A stretch of DNA of 64,000 nt from UBA5009 sp038043185 (GTDB lineage: Bacteria > Bdellovibrionota > Bdellovibrionia > Bdellovibrionales > Bdellovibrionaceae): contig JBBTCO010000012.1 in NCBI GenBank assembly GCA_038043185.1, positions 45,170 to 109,169 on the forward strand, in the 5' to 3' direction. The notes beneath the pieces are model-generated. The model saw only the letters and a program-made list of their open reading frames with translations. It searched no databases and was not told the origin of the DNA. Both the position numbers and the translations under genes were made by a program. Shown here in pieces: positions 24,357-33,406 of the stretch. Every line of letters begins with the position of its first letter. The stretch's first letter is position 1.

Positions 24357-25439
24357 GTGCCGGTTTCCATAAAGACTTCAGTCGCTGAAAATACGCCTTC
24401 TATAAACAATCCGGTTGGTTTAGATGGAGTCGATTTTATCGAGTACTCTGGAAACTCAGCTAAACACTTTGAAGATCTATTCCCGCGATTGGGCTTTAAG
24501 CATGTTTCCACTCACGCAACTAAACAAATTAAACTTTACCGCCAAGATGATATTAATTTTATTATAAATACAGAACCGAATACCTTCGCAGTTCAATTTT
24601 CAAAAGCTCATGGTCCTTGCATTTGCTCAACTGGTCTGCGCGTGCACAATGCTGAAGAAGCTTTTCAAGTTGCTGTGTCTCGTGGAGGCAGACCTTTTCT
24701 TGGCAAAGACGAAGCAAAGGGTGCGACACCTTTTCCAGCGATTTATGGTATTGGCGAATCTTTAATTTATTTCGTTGATGCTAAAAATTCTAAAACGCTT
24801 TACTCAGAAATTTTTAAAATTAAACCAGAAGATCAGGCCCCTGTGGGTCTTGGATTAAATATCGTCGATCATTTCACCAACAATGTGCCTGTTGGTGAAA
24901 TGCAAAAATGGTGTGATTTTTATGAAAAGGTTTTCAATTTTCGAGAGGCCCGGTATTTTGATATTCGCGGGGCAAAAACGGGACTAATTTCAAAAGTTAT
25001 GCGTTCTCCGTGCGGAAAGTTTTCGGTTCCGATTAATGAACCTACAGATAACAAATCACAGATTCAAGAATACCTAGAAGAGTACAAAGGTTCAGGTATC
25101 CAACATTTGGCTTTAGCTACAAATAATATTATCCAAACTTTAGAGAAAATGAAATCAAGTCAGATTCAATTCTTGAGCCCTCCACCCAAATCATATTATG
25201 CCATGCTCAGGGACCGTCTTCCAAACTTGGTCGAAGACGTTAACACTTTGGAAAGTCATGCAATTTTGGCCGATGGTGATCACGACGGATATCTTTTGCA
25301 GATTTTTACAAAAAATATAATTGGTCCGATTTTCTATGAAATTATTCAAAGAGAAAATCACTTTGGATTTGGCGAAGGGAATTTCCAAGCACTGTTTGAT
25401 GCTATTGAACGTGATCAGAAAGAGCGCGGGTATTTGTAA
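24357..25439 (+). CDS. hppD: 4-hydroxyphenylpyruvate dioxygenase
   Basis: 360 residues from a GTG with GGGGG 4 nt upstream. It converts 4-hydroxyphenylpyruvate to homogentisate in tyrosine degradation. The vicinal-oxygen-chelate fold is clear: N-terminal half GVDFIEYSGNSAKHFEDLFPRLGF, then the iron ligands His in LNIVDHFTNNV, His in GIQHLALATNN and Glu near the C-terminus in YEIIQRENHFGFGEGNFQALF. The stop overlaps the hmgA start as TAATG, so the two are translationally coupled. Confidence 0.96.
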   Translation: MPVSIKTSVAENTPSINNPVGLDGVDFIEYSGNSAKHFEDLFPRLGFKHVSTHATKQIKLYRQDDINFIINTEPNTFAVQFSKAHGPCICSTGLRVHNAEEAFQVAVSRGGRPFLGKDEAKGATPFPAIYGIGESLIYFVDAKNSKTLYSEIFKIKPEDQAPVGLGLNIVDHFTNNVPVGEMQKWCDFYEKVFNFREARYFDIRGAKTGLISKVMRSPCGKFSVPINEPTDNKSQIQEYLEEYKGSGIQHLALATNNIIQTLEKMKSSQIQFLSPPPKSYYAMLRDRLPNLVEDVNTLESHAILADGDHDGYLLQIFTKNIIGPIFYEIIQRENHFGFGEGNFQALFDAIERDQKERGYL

Positions 25440-26545
25440 TGCATCATTACTCGCAAGGAAAATTCACCACCCAAGGTCATAAAGGAATTCCAGAAGGTCA
25501 TTTCGAAGAAGAGCAAGGACGAAAAGGTTTTTTCGGCCCTGTATCTCATTTGATTAAACCTCAACCCAGTACTCGTTGGACAAATATTGAAGGCCCATTG
25601 AAACCGCATTTATACGATGTTGTAGAAATGTCTAAAAACTATGGTCAGTGGCAAAGAATGTTATTTAATTCCGATGTCACACTTTCCAATTTTTGGCTGA
25701 AACCAATTGATCCATCCACAGCGAATGCTTTTCGCAATGCCGATGGCGACACTTTATATTTTGTTCACAAAGGTGAAGGCGAAGTTTTTACCGAGTACGG
25801 TCTATTGAAATATAAACCAGGCACTTATATCAATATTCCAAAGTGCATAACTCATACTATTTTTCCTCAACAAGAAAGTAATTTTCTGGTGATCGAATCT
25901 CATACCAGTTTTTACCGTGAGCCTGAGCGGGGAATGGTTGGTAGGAATGCTTTTTATGATCCAGCATCTTTTGGCAAACCTGAACTCGATGAAATGAGTG
26001 CTCGTAAAAAACAACTTGGATTTAAAGCTCTTGAAATTCAAGTGAAGCGAGCAGGCCAAGTTACTCGTTTTAGTTACAGTGAATGTGTTTACGATACAGT
26101 TGGGTGGAAGGGTGATTTTTTTCCGCACACGCTGCACATTAGTGATTTAATGCCCTTGCTGAGTGCACGCGTGCATTTGCCACCTTCAGCTCATACAACT
26201 TTTGCCGCTAATGGATTTGTCGTTTGTACTTTTTTACCGCGGCCCTTGGAAACAGATGCTGATGCTTTGAAAGTCCCGTTTTATCATCAAAATATTGATT
26301 ACGATGAAGTGCTTTTTTATCACGATGGTAATTTTTTTAGTCGTGATAATTTGCATGCGGGGATGATGACTTTGCACCCAGCTGGATTTCCGCATGGCCC
26401 TCATCCAAAAGCGGTAAAAAATATTGGTGCAAAGACTCACACTGACGAAGTTGCGGTTATGATCGATACTTGGCAAAATCTGCAAGTTGATCCGCAAATA
26501 GAAAAAGTTGAATTGAAAGACTATTGGAAATCATGGATGAAATGA
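25439..26545 (+). CDS. hmgA: Homogentisate 1,2-dioxygenase
   Basis: 368 residues, shorter than the 430-residue animal form but typical of a compact bacterial type. It opens the homogentisate ring to maleylacetoacetate. Cupin-like segments include GDTLYFVHKGEGEVFTEYGL, GTYINIPKCITHTI and the metal site in YHDGNFFSRDNLHAGMMTLH followed by AGFPHGPHP (His and Glu ligands expected around here). ATG in TAATG overlap with hppD. Maleylacetoacetate isomerase and fumarylacetoacetase are not in the window. Confidence 0.93.
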   Translation: MHHYSQGKFTTQGHKGIPEGHFEEEQGRKGFFGPVSHLIKPQPSTRWTNIEGPLKPHLYDVVEMSKNYGQWQRMLFNSDVTLSNFWLKPIDPSTANAFRNADGDTLYFVHKGEGEVFTEYGLLKYKPGTYINIPKCITHTIFPQQESNFLVIESHTSFYREPERGMVGRNAFYDPASFGKPELDEMSARKKQLGFKALEIQVKRAGQVTRFSYSECVYDTVGWKGDFFPHTLHISDLMPLLSARVHLPPSAHTTFAANGFVVCTFLPRPLETDADALKVPFYHQNIDYDEVLFYHDGNFFSRDNLHAGMMTLHPAGFPHGPHPKAVKNIGAKTHTDEVAVMIDTWQNLQVDPQIEKVELKDYWKSWMK

Positions 26546-27744
26546 AGTTATGGTCCAGTGGCTTGGGAACTTTTCTTCCGAAAATTCCGGCTCTGCTTAA
26601 TTTAGCTACTCATGAAACTTTATCTCAATCCGAAATCGACCGTATTGTTTCGAATGGCAACGAGTTGTCGGTGCGCGAAGCAATGATTCAAGCGCTGGTC
26701 GAAGCGGCCCGCGGATTTTCACAGGTCAGTCCCAATCCACTTGTTGGTTGCGTGATTTTGGATCGTGAAGGTTTATTTCTTTCAAAAGGCCATCATGAAA
26801 AGTATGGCGAAGCTCATGCCGAGATTAATGCTTTGAAGGGACTGACTCACGATCAACTTTTGGGAGCACATGTGATTGTGACTCTCGAGCCCTGTGCTCA
26901 TCAGGGAAAAACTCCTTCCTGTGCACAGCGACTGGCTCAATTGCCATTGGCCAAGGTGACATATGGAATTCGTGATCCCAATCCTTTGGTTTCAGGAAAA
27001 GGGGCGCAGATCATTTGCAAAGGGGGCATCCAAGTTGAGGAATACAGCGAGTTAACTATTGAGTTGTCCGAAATATGTGAATCCTTTCTGTGGAATCAGA
27101 GACAGAAAAAGATTTTTGTTGCGGCCAAGGTGGCCAGTACATTGGATGGATTTTTAGCTATGAAAACTGGGCAAAGTCAGTGGATTACATCTGAAGCTTC
27201 GCGAGTTTGGTCCCATGAACTTCGCGGTGCTTATGATGCTACTTTAGTTGGTATCAATACTTTGTTGCTGGACAATCCAAGTTTAAATGTTCGTCATCCC
27301 CGTTTTGAAAAAAAGAATAAAGTCGTGATCCTGGATTCCAAGGGCCGAGGCTTAAAAAACAAGGACAAGTTAAAACTTTTTTCTGCACATCCAATTGAAG
27401 ATTTGATTTGGGTTGTTGAAAAAGGTCACGGACATGATCATCAGGGACCATTGATTGAAGTGGATTCAACCCGCGATTTACCTAAAGTCATGTCGGGGCT
27501 TTGGGATTTGGGTCTGCGTTCGGTACTGGTCGAAGGTGGCTCAAAAGTTCTTTCCAGTTTTTTGAAACATCAACTGGTGCAGCGCCTTTATATGTTTCAA
27601 GCGGCAAGAATACTTGGCGCTTCCGGCGGCAAGTCTTGGACCGAAGATTTAGAAATTTCTTCCTTGAATGAAATGTTAGTTCTTAGAAATGTGAAGACTT
27701 CGCCATCGGGGACAGATCAGTTAATTACCGGGATATTTGAGTAA
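26533..27744 (+). CDS. ribD: Bifunctional diaminohydroxyphosphoribosylaminopyrimidine deaminase / reductase
   Basis: 403 residues from the ATG at 26533 (GGAAA upstream, 13-bp overlap with hmgA). It carries out two steps of riboflavin synthesis. The deaminase zinc site is GEAHAEINAL plus TLEPCAHQGKTPSCAQRL. SPNPLVGCVI precedes it. The reductase starts KIFVAAKVASTLDGFLAMKT and holds GINTLLLDNPSLNVR and VLVEGGSKVLSSFL. An N-terminal 50-residue extension (KLWSSGLGTFLPKIPALLNL...) is longer than in most RibD proteins. No other rib gene follows. Confidence 0.93.
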   Translation: MDEMKLWSSGLGTFLPKIPALLNLATHETLSQSEIDRIVSNGNELSVREAMIQALVEAARGFSQVSPNPLVGCVILDREGLFLSKGHHEKYGEAHAEINALKGLTHDQLLGAHVIVTLEPCAHQGKTPSCAQRLAQLPLAKVTYGIRDPNPLVSGKGAQIICKGGIQVEEYSELTIELSEICESFLWNQRQKKIFVAAKVASTLDGFLAMKTGQSQWITSEASRVWSHELRGAYDATLVGINTLLLDNPSLNVRHPRFEKKNKVVILDSKGRGLKNKDKLKLFSAHPIEDLIWVVEKGHGHDHQGPLIEVDSTRDLPKVMSGLWDLGLRSVLVEGGSKVLSSFLKHQLVQRLYMFQAARILGASGGKSWTEDLEISSLNEMLVLRNVKTSPSGTDQLITGIFE

Positions 27745-27749
27745 ACGAG

Positions 27750-28322
27750 ATGGCAATGACTACTCCAGCCTTACTTATTATCGATATGTGCAGAGATTTT
27801 TTCAAAGAAGGTCGCCTGCTGCATGCGAGCGGTCGTCTTTGCAAAGCAACCAATGAGCTGTCTGATTTTTTCCGTAAATCAAAGTTACCTGTTATCTGGG
27901 TTCGCCAAGAATTTAAACATGATCTCTCTGACGCCTTCTTATCAATGCGCAAACAAGGAATTCGTATGACCATCGAGGGAACTGACGGCGCAAAACTTCT
28001 TCAAGATCTTGAAATTAAATCGGGTGATCTAGAGATTATTAAAAAGCGCTACAGTGCATTTTATAAAACAGACTTAGATTCACTATTGAATAAACTAAAC
28101 GTCAATTCTTTGATACTTGCAGGCGTTAATACTCACGCTTGCATTAGAACCGCGGCTGTCGATGGCTTTCAACGCGATTTCGAGATTATTTTGGCAGACG
28201 ACGCAATTGATTCTTACGATCAGAATTTCCATGAAGAATCAAAACGCTATTTAGAAGGACGAGTGGGAACTTTCATGTCGAATGCAGAGATATTTGAAAA
28301 GCTAGCCAACATGAAGATTTAA
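27750..28322 (+). CDS. Isochorismatase-like cysteine hydrolase
   Basis: 190 residues, usual size. LLIIDMCRDFF supplies the catalytic Asp, KKRYSAFYKTDLDSLL the Lys (KxRYSAF), and LAGVNTHACIRTAAVDGFQ the nucleophile Cys with its cis-peptide region. The family includes nicotinamidases and carbamoyl hydrolases; substrate is not determined. It begins 5 bp after ribD and is probably in the same transcript. Confidence 0.9.
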   Translation: MAMTTPALLIIDMCRDFFKEGRLLHASGRLCKATNELSDFFRKSKLPVIWVRQEFKHDLSDAFLSMRKQGIRMTIEGTDGAKLLQDLEIKSGDLEIIKKRYSAFYKTDLDSLLNKLNVNSLILAGVNTHACIRTAAVDGFQRDFEIILADDAIDSYDQNFHEESKRYLEGRVGTFMSNAEIFEKLANMKI

Positions 28323-28415
28323 GATCTCCTATAAAAGTGACCAATCACGTGTGCTATTGACGAAATAGTCAGTCTTTTTGAACCACCTAGCAATAAATAC
28401 CCTACCGACAATGGA

Positions 28416-29018
28416 ATGAATTTGGCATTACAAAAACATATGAATTTTAAAGCCGCCTTCTTTCTAACAGCAATTTTATTTTCATTCACAGCTCAAGCAG
28501 AAATTGTGAGATTTGTGGACGTGTCAGAGAAGCTCTATCGTGGCAGTCAGCCCGACTCTGAAGCTGATTACGCAAAGTTAAAAGAAAAAGGCATTGAAAC
28601 GATCATTAATTTGCGTTGGGACAAATCCGTAGCGAAATCAAAAGAAGCGGCCGAGGCTCTGGGCTTTAAGTTCTACAATGTGCCCATTCGTGGAGATGCG
28701 CGACCAACAGAGGAAGATATTCAGAAAGTCTTCAAAGAAATTAATAGTGAACCCAATGGAAAAGTTTACGTGCATTGCACTTACGGCAAAGACCGTACGG
28801 GACTTGTTGGGGCTTTGTATCGAGTGAATCAACAAGGCTGGAGTGTTGAAGATGCCAAAAAAGAATGGATCAAGTTGGGATTTGCCCATAAAGTTCTGCA
28901 CGGCTTAAGCTCATTTTTTAATGATCATGCAGAAGGCAATTCTGCAAAACTAAGCAATTCAGAACATGCAAATTCAGCAAAACTAATTTGCCCGCGCGTA
29001 TTTAAAGCCGCCTTATAA
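28416..29018 (+). CDS. Exported dual-specificity/tyrosine phosphatase-like protein
   Basis: 200 residues. The first 29 residues form a signal peptide (core FKAAFFLTAILFSFTAQA); an ATG at 28440 would keep it. The domain has LYRGSQPDSEADYAKLKEKG, TIINLRWD, a general-acid region FYNVPIRGDARPTEED and the P-loop VHCTYGKDRTGLVG, matching HCxxGxxR[T/S]G with nucleophile Cys and Arg. It would act in the periplasm or outside the cell. The C-terminal 30 residues are Asn/Ala/Ser-rich (NSAKLSN, NSAKL) and look disordered. Confidence 0.9.
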   Translation: MNLALQKHMNFKAAFFLTAILFSFTAQAEIVRFVDVSEKLYRGSQPDSEADYAKLKEKGIETIINLRWDKSVAKSKEAAEALGFKFYNVPIRGDARPTEEDIQKVFKEINSEPNGKVYVHCTYGKDRTGLVGALYRVNQQGWSVEDAKKEWIKLGFAHKVLHGLSSFFNDHAEGNSAKLSNSEHANSAKLICPRVFKAAL

Positions 29019-29051
29019 AAACAAAACTTAAACCAAAGGATCCTGGAATAC

Positions 29052-29165
29052 GGCCTTAAGGCCTAATGCGCTGCGTGGCATGGCCAACCGCATTGTTGAG
29101 ATTTCGATCTAGTCACCGCTTTTATCGGATCCTGCCCTTACGCCGCTGTGGGCCGATCAACTAGA
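29052..29165. other. Structured intergenic segment, possible RNA or repeat remnant
   Basis: The gap 29019-29264 holds no convincing gene but several nested dyads. There is a perfect 12-bp palindrome GGCCTTAAGGCC at 29052-29063. Pair AATGCG/CGCATT (29065-29070 with 29089-29094) encloses TGGC-ATG-GCCA. Pair TCTAGT/ACTAGA (29108-29113 with 29160-29165) encloses ATCGG and GCCC paired with GGGCCGAT. GGATCCTG occurs twice. This could be a structured RNA, a 5' leader of the next gene, or a decayed repeat. Confidence 0.35.
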
Positions 29166-29264
29166 CTGTGTAGATGATTCCAAGCTGCTCGGTCCCTGTG
29201 TTAGAATTATTTCTTAGTGGTACTTATGTGCAACAAGGCTCAGGCCGGGAGAGAGATACAAAGT

Positions 29265-29654
29265 ATGGGCGATGGTAGTCATAGCGGCAACCAAGATATT
29301 AAAGGTAAAGAATGGTCCCTTTTTTGGGGAAAATTCGTGGAAGATGATGCAAGTGAAACTGTTAATCACACAGTTCAGGTTCAGTTAGAAAAGGCGAATG
29401 ATATGTCACAATCATTGAGCCTTCATAAAAAACTTTTGGATGTTGAAATTGAAAATATCCATAAAGAAATTGAAGACTTAGCTTTGAAGCTATCACAAGA
29501 AAATCGACAAAGTAGTCAGGCTCTGAAAATCCGTCAACGATTGAAAGAGTTATTTCTTGTCGAAGAAAATCTAAATATCCAATTGGATTTATTGCAAAAT
29601 AGAATGTCACAAACGCAACAACGACAAAATGAGCTCGTTAAAGGCGTTTCTTAG
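29265..29654 (+). CDS. Coiled-coil protein of unknown function
   Basis: 129 residues from the ATG at 29265, which has GGGAGAGAG upstream; a GTG at 29217 or ATG at 29226 would add 16 or 13. After a polar N-terminus (GDGSHSGNQDIKGKEWSLFW) the protein is almost all charged helix with heptads (LHKKLLDVEIENIHKEIEDLALKL). It likely forms a dimeric coiled coil, perhaps a small cytoplasmic scaffold. No family recognised. Its last codons overlap the convergent trmJ-like gene by 17 bp. Confidence 0.6.
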   Translation: MGDGSHSGNQDIKGKEWSLFWGKFVEDDASETVNHTVQVQLEKANDMSQSLSLHKKLLDVEIENIHKEIEDLALKLSQENRQSSQALKIRQRLKELFLVEENLNIQLDLLQNRMSQTQQRQNELVKGVS

Positions 29655-30486
29655 GAGCATCTGAGCTCCTCGATTTCATTTTTAAATTAGAATTCAGTTT
29701 GTTGTAGAGCCTCAGTTTTCTGAGGCTCTGTTGCAATACGATCTCTAAAATATTGAGTTCTTTTCGGGTTGGCGTATTTTGCAATAGCAAACGCCGCAAT
29801 ACCGTGTGGGCATTCATTTTGGGTTTGGAAAGATCAAAACCCATTTCGCTGAGCCAGGTTTTCAGGGTTTCATCCGGAAAAACGGATTCGCCTTCGACGG
29901 CACGACGGTTTTTAACTTGGCCGTCCAGTTTAGCTTTTTCCCCACCCCAGTTTTGCCGCAGGATAAATAAGCTTAAAAGTACGGCTTGGGCTAAATTCAA
30001 GCTTGTGTTGTCCCCATATGTTGGGATCGAGCAACACAGATGAGAATATTTAAGATCATCGGCGGAAAGTCCCCAGTCTTCGGGACCGAAAAATAAATGA
30101 ACGACTAAGGGTTTAGAGGTTTTTTCTTTCAGTTGCGGGGAGTTTTGCGAAAGTTCCTGAAGAGCTTCTGATAGATCTCGACTGAGGCGACCTCGACCAT
30201 CTCGAGCGCTGGTGGAAATGCGAAGACTATCAGGTTCATTTTTGAAAAACTCATCCCAAGATTGGTATACGATGCGATTTTGTAAGGCATGTTGGCCAGT
30301 GGCTGCCGCTTTTTGAGCCTCGATGGTCAACTCACACTGAGGTTGAATCAAAATCATTCGATGATAACCCATATTGCTCATTGCGCGGGAGCAAGCCCCT
30401 ACATTTCTTTCGTAGATGGGTCTGACAAGAACCACCCGTAAATCAATAGGACGGGAAGTTCGAAGTTCAGAGTTTTTAGAATTCAT
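29638..30486 (-). CDS. trmJ: TrmJ-like SPOUT tRNA 2'-O-methyltransferase
   Basis: 282 residues. The N-terminus VVLVRPIYERNVGACSRAMSNMG is the SpoU-family nucleotide-binding start (N-x-G-x-x-x-R). The knot region is HLFFGPEDWGLSADDL and CSIPTYGDNTSLNLAQAV, matching TrmJ, which methylates position 32 of tRNA. A C-terminal extension follows, rich in Lys/Arg. The ATG overlaps the hydroxylase stop by 4 bp. A perfect 24-nt hairpin lies inside its 3' coding part. Confidence 0.88.
   Translation of the reverse strand: MNSKNSELRTSRPIDLRVVLVRPIYERNVGACSRAMSNMGYHRMILIQPQCELTIEAQKAAATGQHALQNRIVYQSWDEFFKNEPDSLRISTSARDGRGRLSRDLSEALQELSQNSPQLKEKTSKPLVVHLFFGPEDWGLSADDLKYSHLCCSIPTYGDNTSLNLAQAVLLSLFILRQNWGGEKAKLDGQVKNRRAVEGESVFPDETLKTWLSEMGFDLSKPKMNAHTVLRRLLLQNTPTRKELNILEIVLQQSLRKLRLYNKLNSNLKMKSRSSDAPKKRL
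29706..29729. other. Perfect hairpin inside the trmJ 3' coding region
   Basis: A 10-bp perfect stem (AGAGCCTCAG / CTGAGGCTCT) closes on a TTTT loop. A smaller hairpin AGGAGC-ATCTGA-GCTCCT at 29653-29670 sits at the stop of the convergent plus-strand gene. Neither is followed by a long T run on the plus strand, so termination is uncertain. Either could limit read-through from the gene ending at 29654. Confidence 0.45.
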
Positions 30487-32219
30487 GGTTCTTGGGCCAA
30501 AGACATGCCGTCTTCAATAAGTATTTTGAATTTTTCACTTTTAATTTTGAGTTGTCCCAATTCATCCTTCAAGCGAGCTGTTAATTCGCTGTGATCTTTT
30601 GATTTCAAACTCAATTCATAGAGTTCAAGTTTTAACAACCACTCGTCTGGAAATTTTTCATTTTGAAGTTGCTGAATCTTTGCAATTCCCGATTTTAATG
30701 CTGGACCTGAAACTTGATTTTCACGAAGGTAACGGGCTTCGCTGTACAGATGACTAAGTTCTTTTTGACTTTCGGTCATTGGCGGCAGGGAAACTTTTTT
30801 GACTATAAAATCTTCAACTTCACCATAGGCTTCGCGATCCGCCGGTCCACCAAAGGCACTGGGGATTGAGGAGCCCAGAGCCATATCAAAAGTTCCCCAA
30901 GCCGGGTCGAATAAAATTTGTGAATTGAATTTTACGGTAGCTTCTTTAAGAGTCAGAAGCAGAGTCCGCCCTTCTTTCACCAGACGTCCCATGTAAATAC
31001 CCTGAACATGAACTCCACTTAAGAAATCAAATTCAATTTTTTTGCCGAGTTCAAGACCAAGTTGGTTGAATTCGGCATCGCTTAATTGGGAAGGGCAGGT
31101 TTTCGGAAAAGCCTTTAAAAAACCTATCGGAGTTCCAAACCCATCTTTGTGATAAGATTTTCCATGAGCAGGAATTTCATGATCTTTATAAGAAATCTGA
31201 CTGGGGCCTTGAAATTGAAGATAGGCCACTTCACCAGAAGAAGCTGTTAGAAAGTTTTTTAGTTCTCCGCTGATTTGCAGACCCGAATTCAATTGAACGG
31301 TATTCACCGTTTTTGCAACTTGAATTTTTTTAAGACTTTCCACTCCGCCTTGTCGGTAAGCCATTTGCTGAGCGAATTCTTCCAGAACTTGGTAGAGAGT
31401 TTTGAAGTCCGGAGTCACAAAGAGCTGAGGTTGCGGTTCAGTGATATCATAGGTTTGCTTTACGCAGTCTATGGTCAGGGGAATTTTTTTAACTTTGTCA
31501 CTGAGGTAAAGGCGAGACTCGCCCACCGATGATAAAAGACCTGCACCGAAAATTTTTGGAGATTTCATATCACCAATTAAACCATACTCGGCTGTCCACC
31601 AATTCATTCTTCCTAGAAGAGAAGCTTCGGAATGATTTTTAATATTTTTAGATTTATTAAATAAATCTTCTTCAGCATTTTTTATTTCAGTATCTGATGA
31701 AATAGGGTTTTCTTTAATATCGGATAAAATGCGAATGGCTTTGTACAATTCTAAATCTTCACTGTTAATAATGGCTTTACGGGCGACTTGAGCATATTGA
31801 CGAAGATAATGAGCAAATTCTTTATTTGCCAGGATCGGCGCGTGGCCGGCGGCTTCGTGAACAATGTCAGGGGCTGGAGTGTACATCAGGTGATCGACAC
31901 TTCTCATGTCAGATGCGATTGGCAATACTCCAAGTGATTGAAGCTCCATGAAGGCGGCGGGGGGAATAAATCCGCTGACGGGTAGAGCTCTCCAGCCAAA
32001 TTTTTCCAATTTTTTACTGATGTCAGAAATTTTTGGAATTCTTTCGATCTCAATTCCCGTGTTTTCTAATCCTTCAAGATAACATGCGTGAGCATGGGTT
32101 TTTAAAAAACTTTTGAGCTGGCGCAAAATGTATCGCCATACAGAATGGTCAATGGCGGTGTATTTCTGATCATCTTGGGGAAGAATGTATTTTTTTAAGT
32201 GCGAGGGAAGTGCTTCCAT
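30483..32219 (-). CDS. Aromatic amino acid hydroxylase (phenylalanine 4-monooxygenase type), long form
   Basis: 578 residues from the ATG at 32219 (GAGA upstream). Iron ligands are visible: His-Glu-x-x-x-His in DIVHEAAGHAPIL and Glu in WTAEYGLIGD. The pterin/substrate part includes YTPAPDIVHE, FGAGLLSSVGES and FVTPDFKTLYQVLEEFAQQM. It would hydroxylate phenylalanine to tyrosine, feeding the HPPD/homogentisate pathway 5 kb away. Single-domain bacterial PAH is about 260-300 residues. Here a 280-residue C-terminal extension of unknown role follows (GELKNFLTASSGEVAYLQF, later TPR-like helices LSHLYSEARYLRENQ). Confidence 0.9.
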   Translation of the reverse strand: MEALPSHLKKYILPQDDQKYTAIDHSVWRYILRQLKSFLKTHAHACYLEGLENTGIEIERIPKISDISKKLEKFGWRALPVSGFIPPAAFMELQSLGVLPIASDMRSVDHLMYTPAPDIVHEAAGHAPILANKEFAHYLRQYAQVARKAIINSEDLELYKAIRILSDIKENPISSDTEIKNAEEDLFNKSKNIKNHSEASLLGRMNWWTAEYGLIGDMKSPKIFGAGLLSSVGESRLYLSDKVKKIPLTIDCVKQTYDITEPQPQLFVTPDFKTLYQVLEEFAQQMAYRQGGVESLKKIQVAKTVNTVQLNSGLQISGELKNFLTASSGEVAYLQFQGPSQISYKDHEIPAHGKSYHKDGFGTPIGFLKAFPKTCPSQLSDAEFNQLGLELGKKIEFDFLSGVHVQGIYMGRLVKEGRTLLLTLKEATVKFNSQILFDPAWGTFDMALGSSIPSAFGGPADREAYGEVEDFIVKKVSLPPMTESQKELSHLYSEARYLRENQVSGPALKSGIAKIQQLQNEKFPDEWLLKLELYELSLKSKDHSELTARLKDELGQLKIKSEKFKILIEDGMSLAQEP

Positions 32220-32227
32220 ATTCAATC

Positions 32228-33205
32228 TCAGCTATTTTCTAAACGCCGGGGTTCTTGGCTTAAGTAAGTTGTTACATAATTCTTCACTGCGGTTTCAAGT
32301 GGCCATTGGGGATCGGAAAGGCCCTGAGACTTCCATTTGCTCATTTTGGCTTCAGTAAAGTATTGATATTGATTGCGAATATTTTCGGGAATATCGATCC
32401 AGTTAATTTTTTGAGTTGTGCCCAAGGCATTAAATATTGCGCCAGCTAAATCTAACCACGTACGTGCTTTGCCAAAGCCCATGTTATAAATATCGCTCTT
32501 TGGTTTTTTATCCATAAGTTCCATCATCCAACGTGTGACATCTTTGACATACACAAAATCACGCAACTGTTCGCCATCTTTATAATTTGAATCATGAGAT
32601 TTAAAAAGTGTCAGCGCGTTTTCTTTTTGAATTTGATGAAAGGCCTTGTAAGCCACACTGGACATCGAGCCTTTGTGATCTTCCATAGGACCAAAAACAT
32701 TGAAAAACTTTAAACCATACCAGTGAAGTGGTTGTTGGTTTTGTTTGACGATCCAGCGATCAAATTGAACTTTCGATTCTCCGTACAAATTTAAGGGCTT
32801 TAAAGTTTCAGAATTAGTGCTGTCATCAAAACCCTTTTCACCAGAGCCATAGGTAGCCGCACTACTTGCGTAAATTAAATTTTTCCCATGCTTGGCGCAC
32901 CACTCGAAAATTTTTTGCGAATAAACGAGATTATTTTCTTTTAAAAATTCCCAATTGGTCTCGGTAGTCGAAGAGCAAGCACCCATATGGATGACCCAAG
33001 TGACTTTGGCCTGAGCTTCTGGCGTATCAAGGGCTGCCCAAAGTTCAGTGTGCTTCAGAAAGCGATTGATCTTACGATCCTTTAAAAGATTTCTTTCTAT
33101 TAAGTCCACCGAATCAACAGCCAAAATATCGGTATGACCGCTCTGATTGAGCTGCCAAACCATCACACTTCCAATAAAGCCATTCGCGCCAGTAACTATG
33201 ATCAT
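32228..33205 (-). CDS. hldD: ADP-L-glycero-D-manno-heptose 6-epimerase
   Basis: 325 residues from the ATG at 33205, right before IIVTGANGFIGSVMVWQL, the NAD(P)-binding GxxGxxG. The catalytic YxxxK is YGESKVQFDRW, with Ser in SSAATYGSGEKGF. HMGACSSTTETNW is diagnostic for HldD. It makes the heptose for the LPS inner core, so the cell has a Gram-negative outer membrane. Upstream lies a 600-bp gene-free stretch holding two palindromic elements. Confidence 0.95.
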   Translation of the reverse strand: MIIVTGANGFIGSVMVWQLNQSGHTDILAVDSVDLIERNLLKDRKINRFLKHTELWAALDTPEAQAKVTWVIHMGACSSTTETNWEFLKENNLVYSQKIFEWCAKHGKNLIYASSAATYGSGEKGFDDSTNSETLKPLNLYGESKVQFDRWIVKQNQQPLHWYGLKFFNVFGPMEDHKGSMSSVAYKAFHQIQKENALTLFKSHDSNYKDGEQLRDFVYVKDVTRWMMELMDKKPKSDIYNMGFGKARTWLDLAGAIFNALGTTQKINWIDIPENIRNQYQYFTEAKMSKWKSQGLSDPQWPLETAVKNYVTTYLSQEPRRLENS

Positions 33206-33262
33206 AGTAAAAATGACACTAATAGAAGTTTTTGACCTACTCAAGTCTTCTCAGTGGTTTCC

Positions 33263-33406
33263 TTTTAAATTTTTGGTTTATCTTTAGATTTGCCTTTCCC
33301 TTCACTTAGCACTCACCATCCATGGTTGCCGGCTTTCGGCATCCTGCCTCGCCGAGGTGCTAAGTGAAGGGAAAGGCAAATCTAAAGATAAACCAAAAAT
33401 TTAAAA
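33263..33406. repeat. Mirror element D (core family 2)
   Basis: Perfect 46-bp arms (33263-33308 and 33361-33406) flank a 52-bp core at 33309-33360 that starts GCACTCACCATCC and ends CGCCGAGGTGC. The core contains the hairpin TGCCG-GCTTT-CGGCA. Beyond the perfect arms, similarity fades outward. The 52-bp core is identical to that at 33601-33652 in the other orientation. A partial direct repeat (AAAAA-T/C-GACACTAAT) flanks the element at about 33209 and 33403. Confidence 0.9.
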
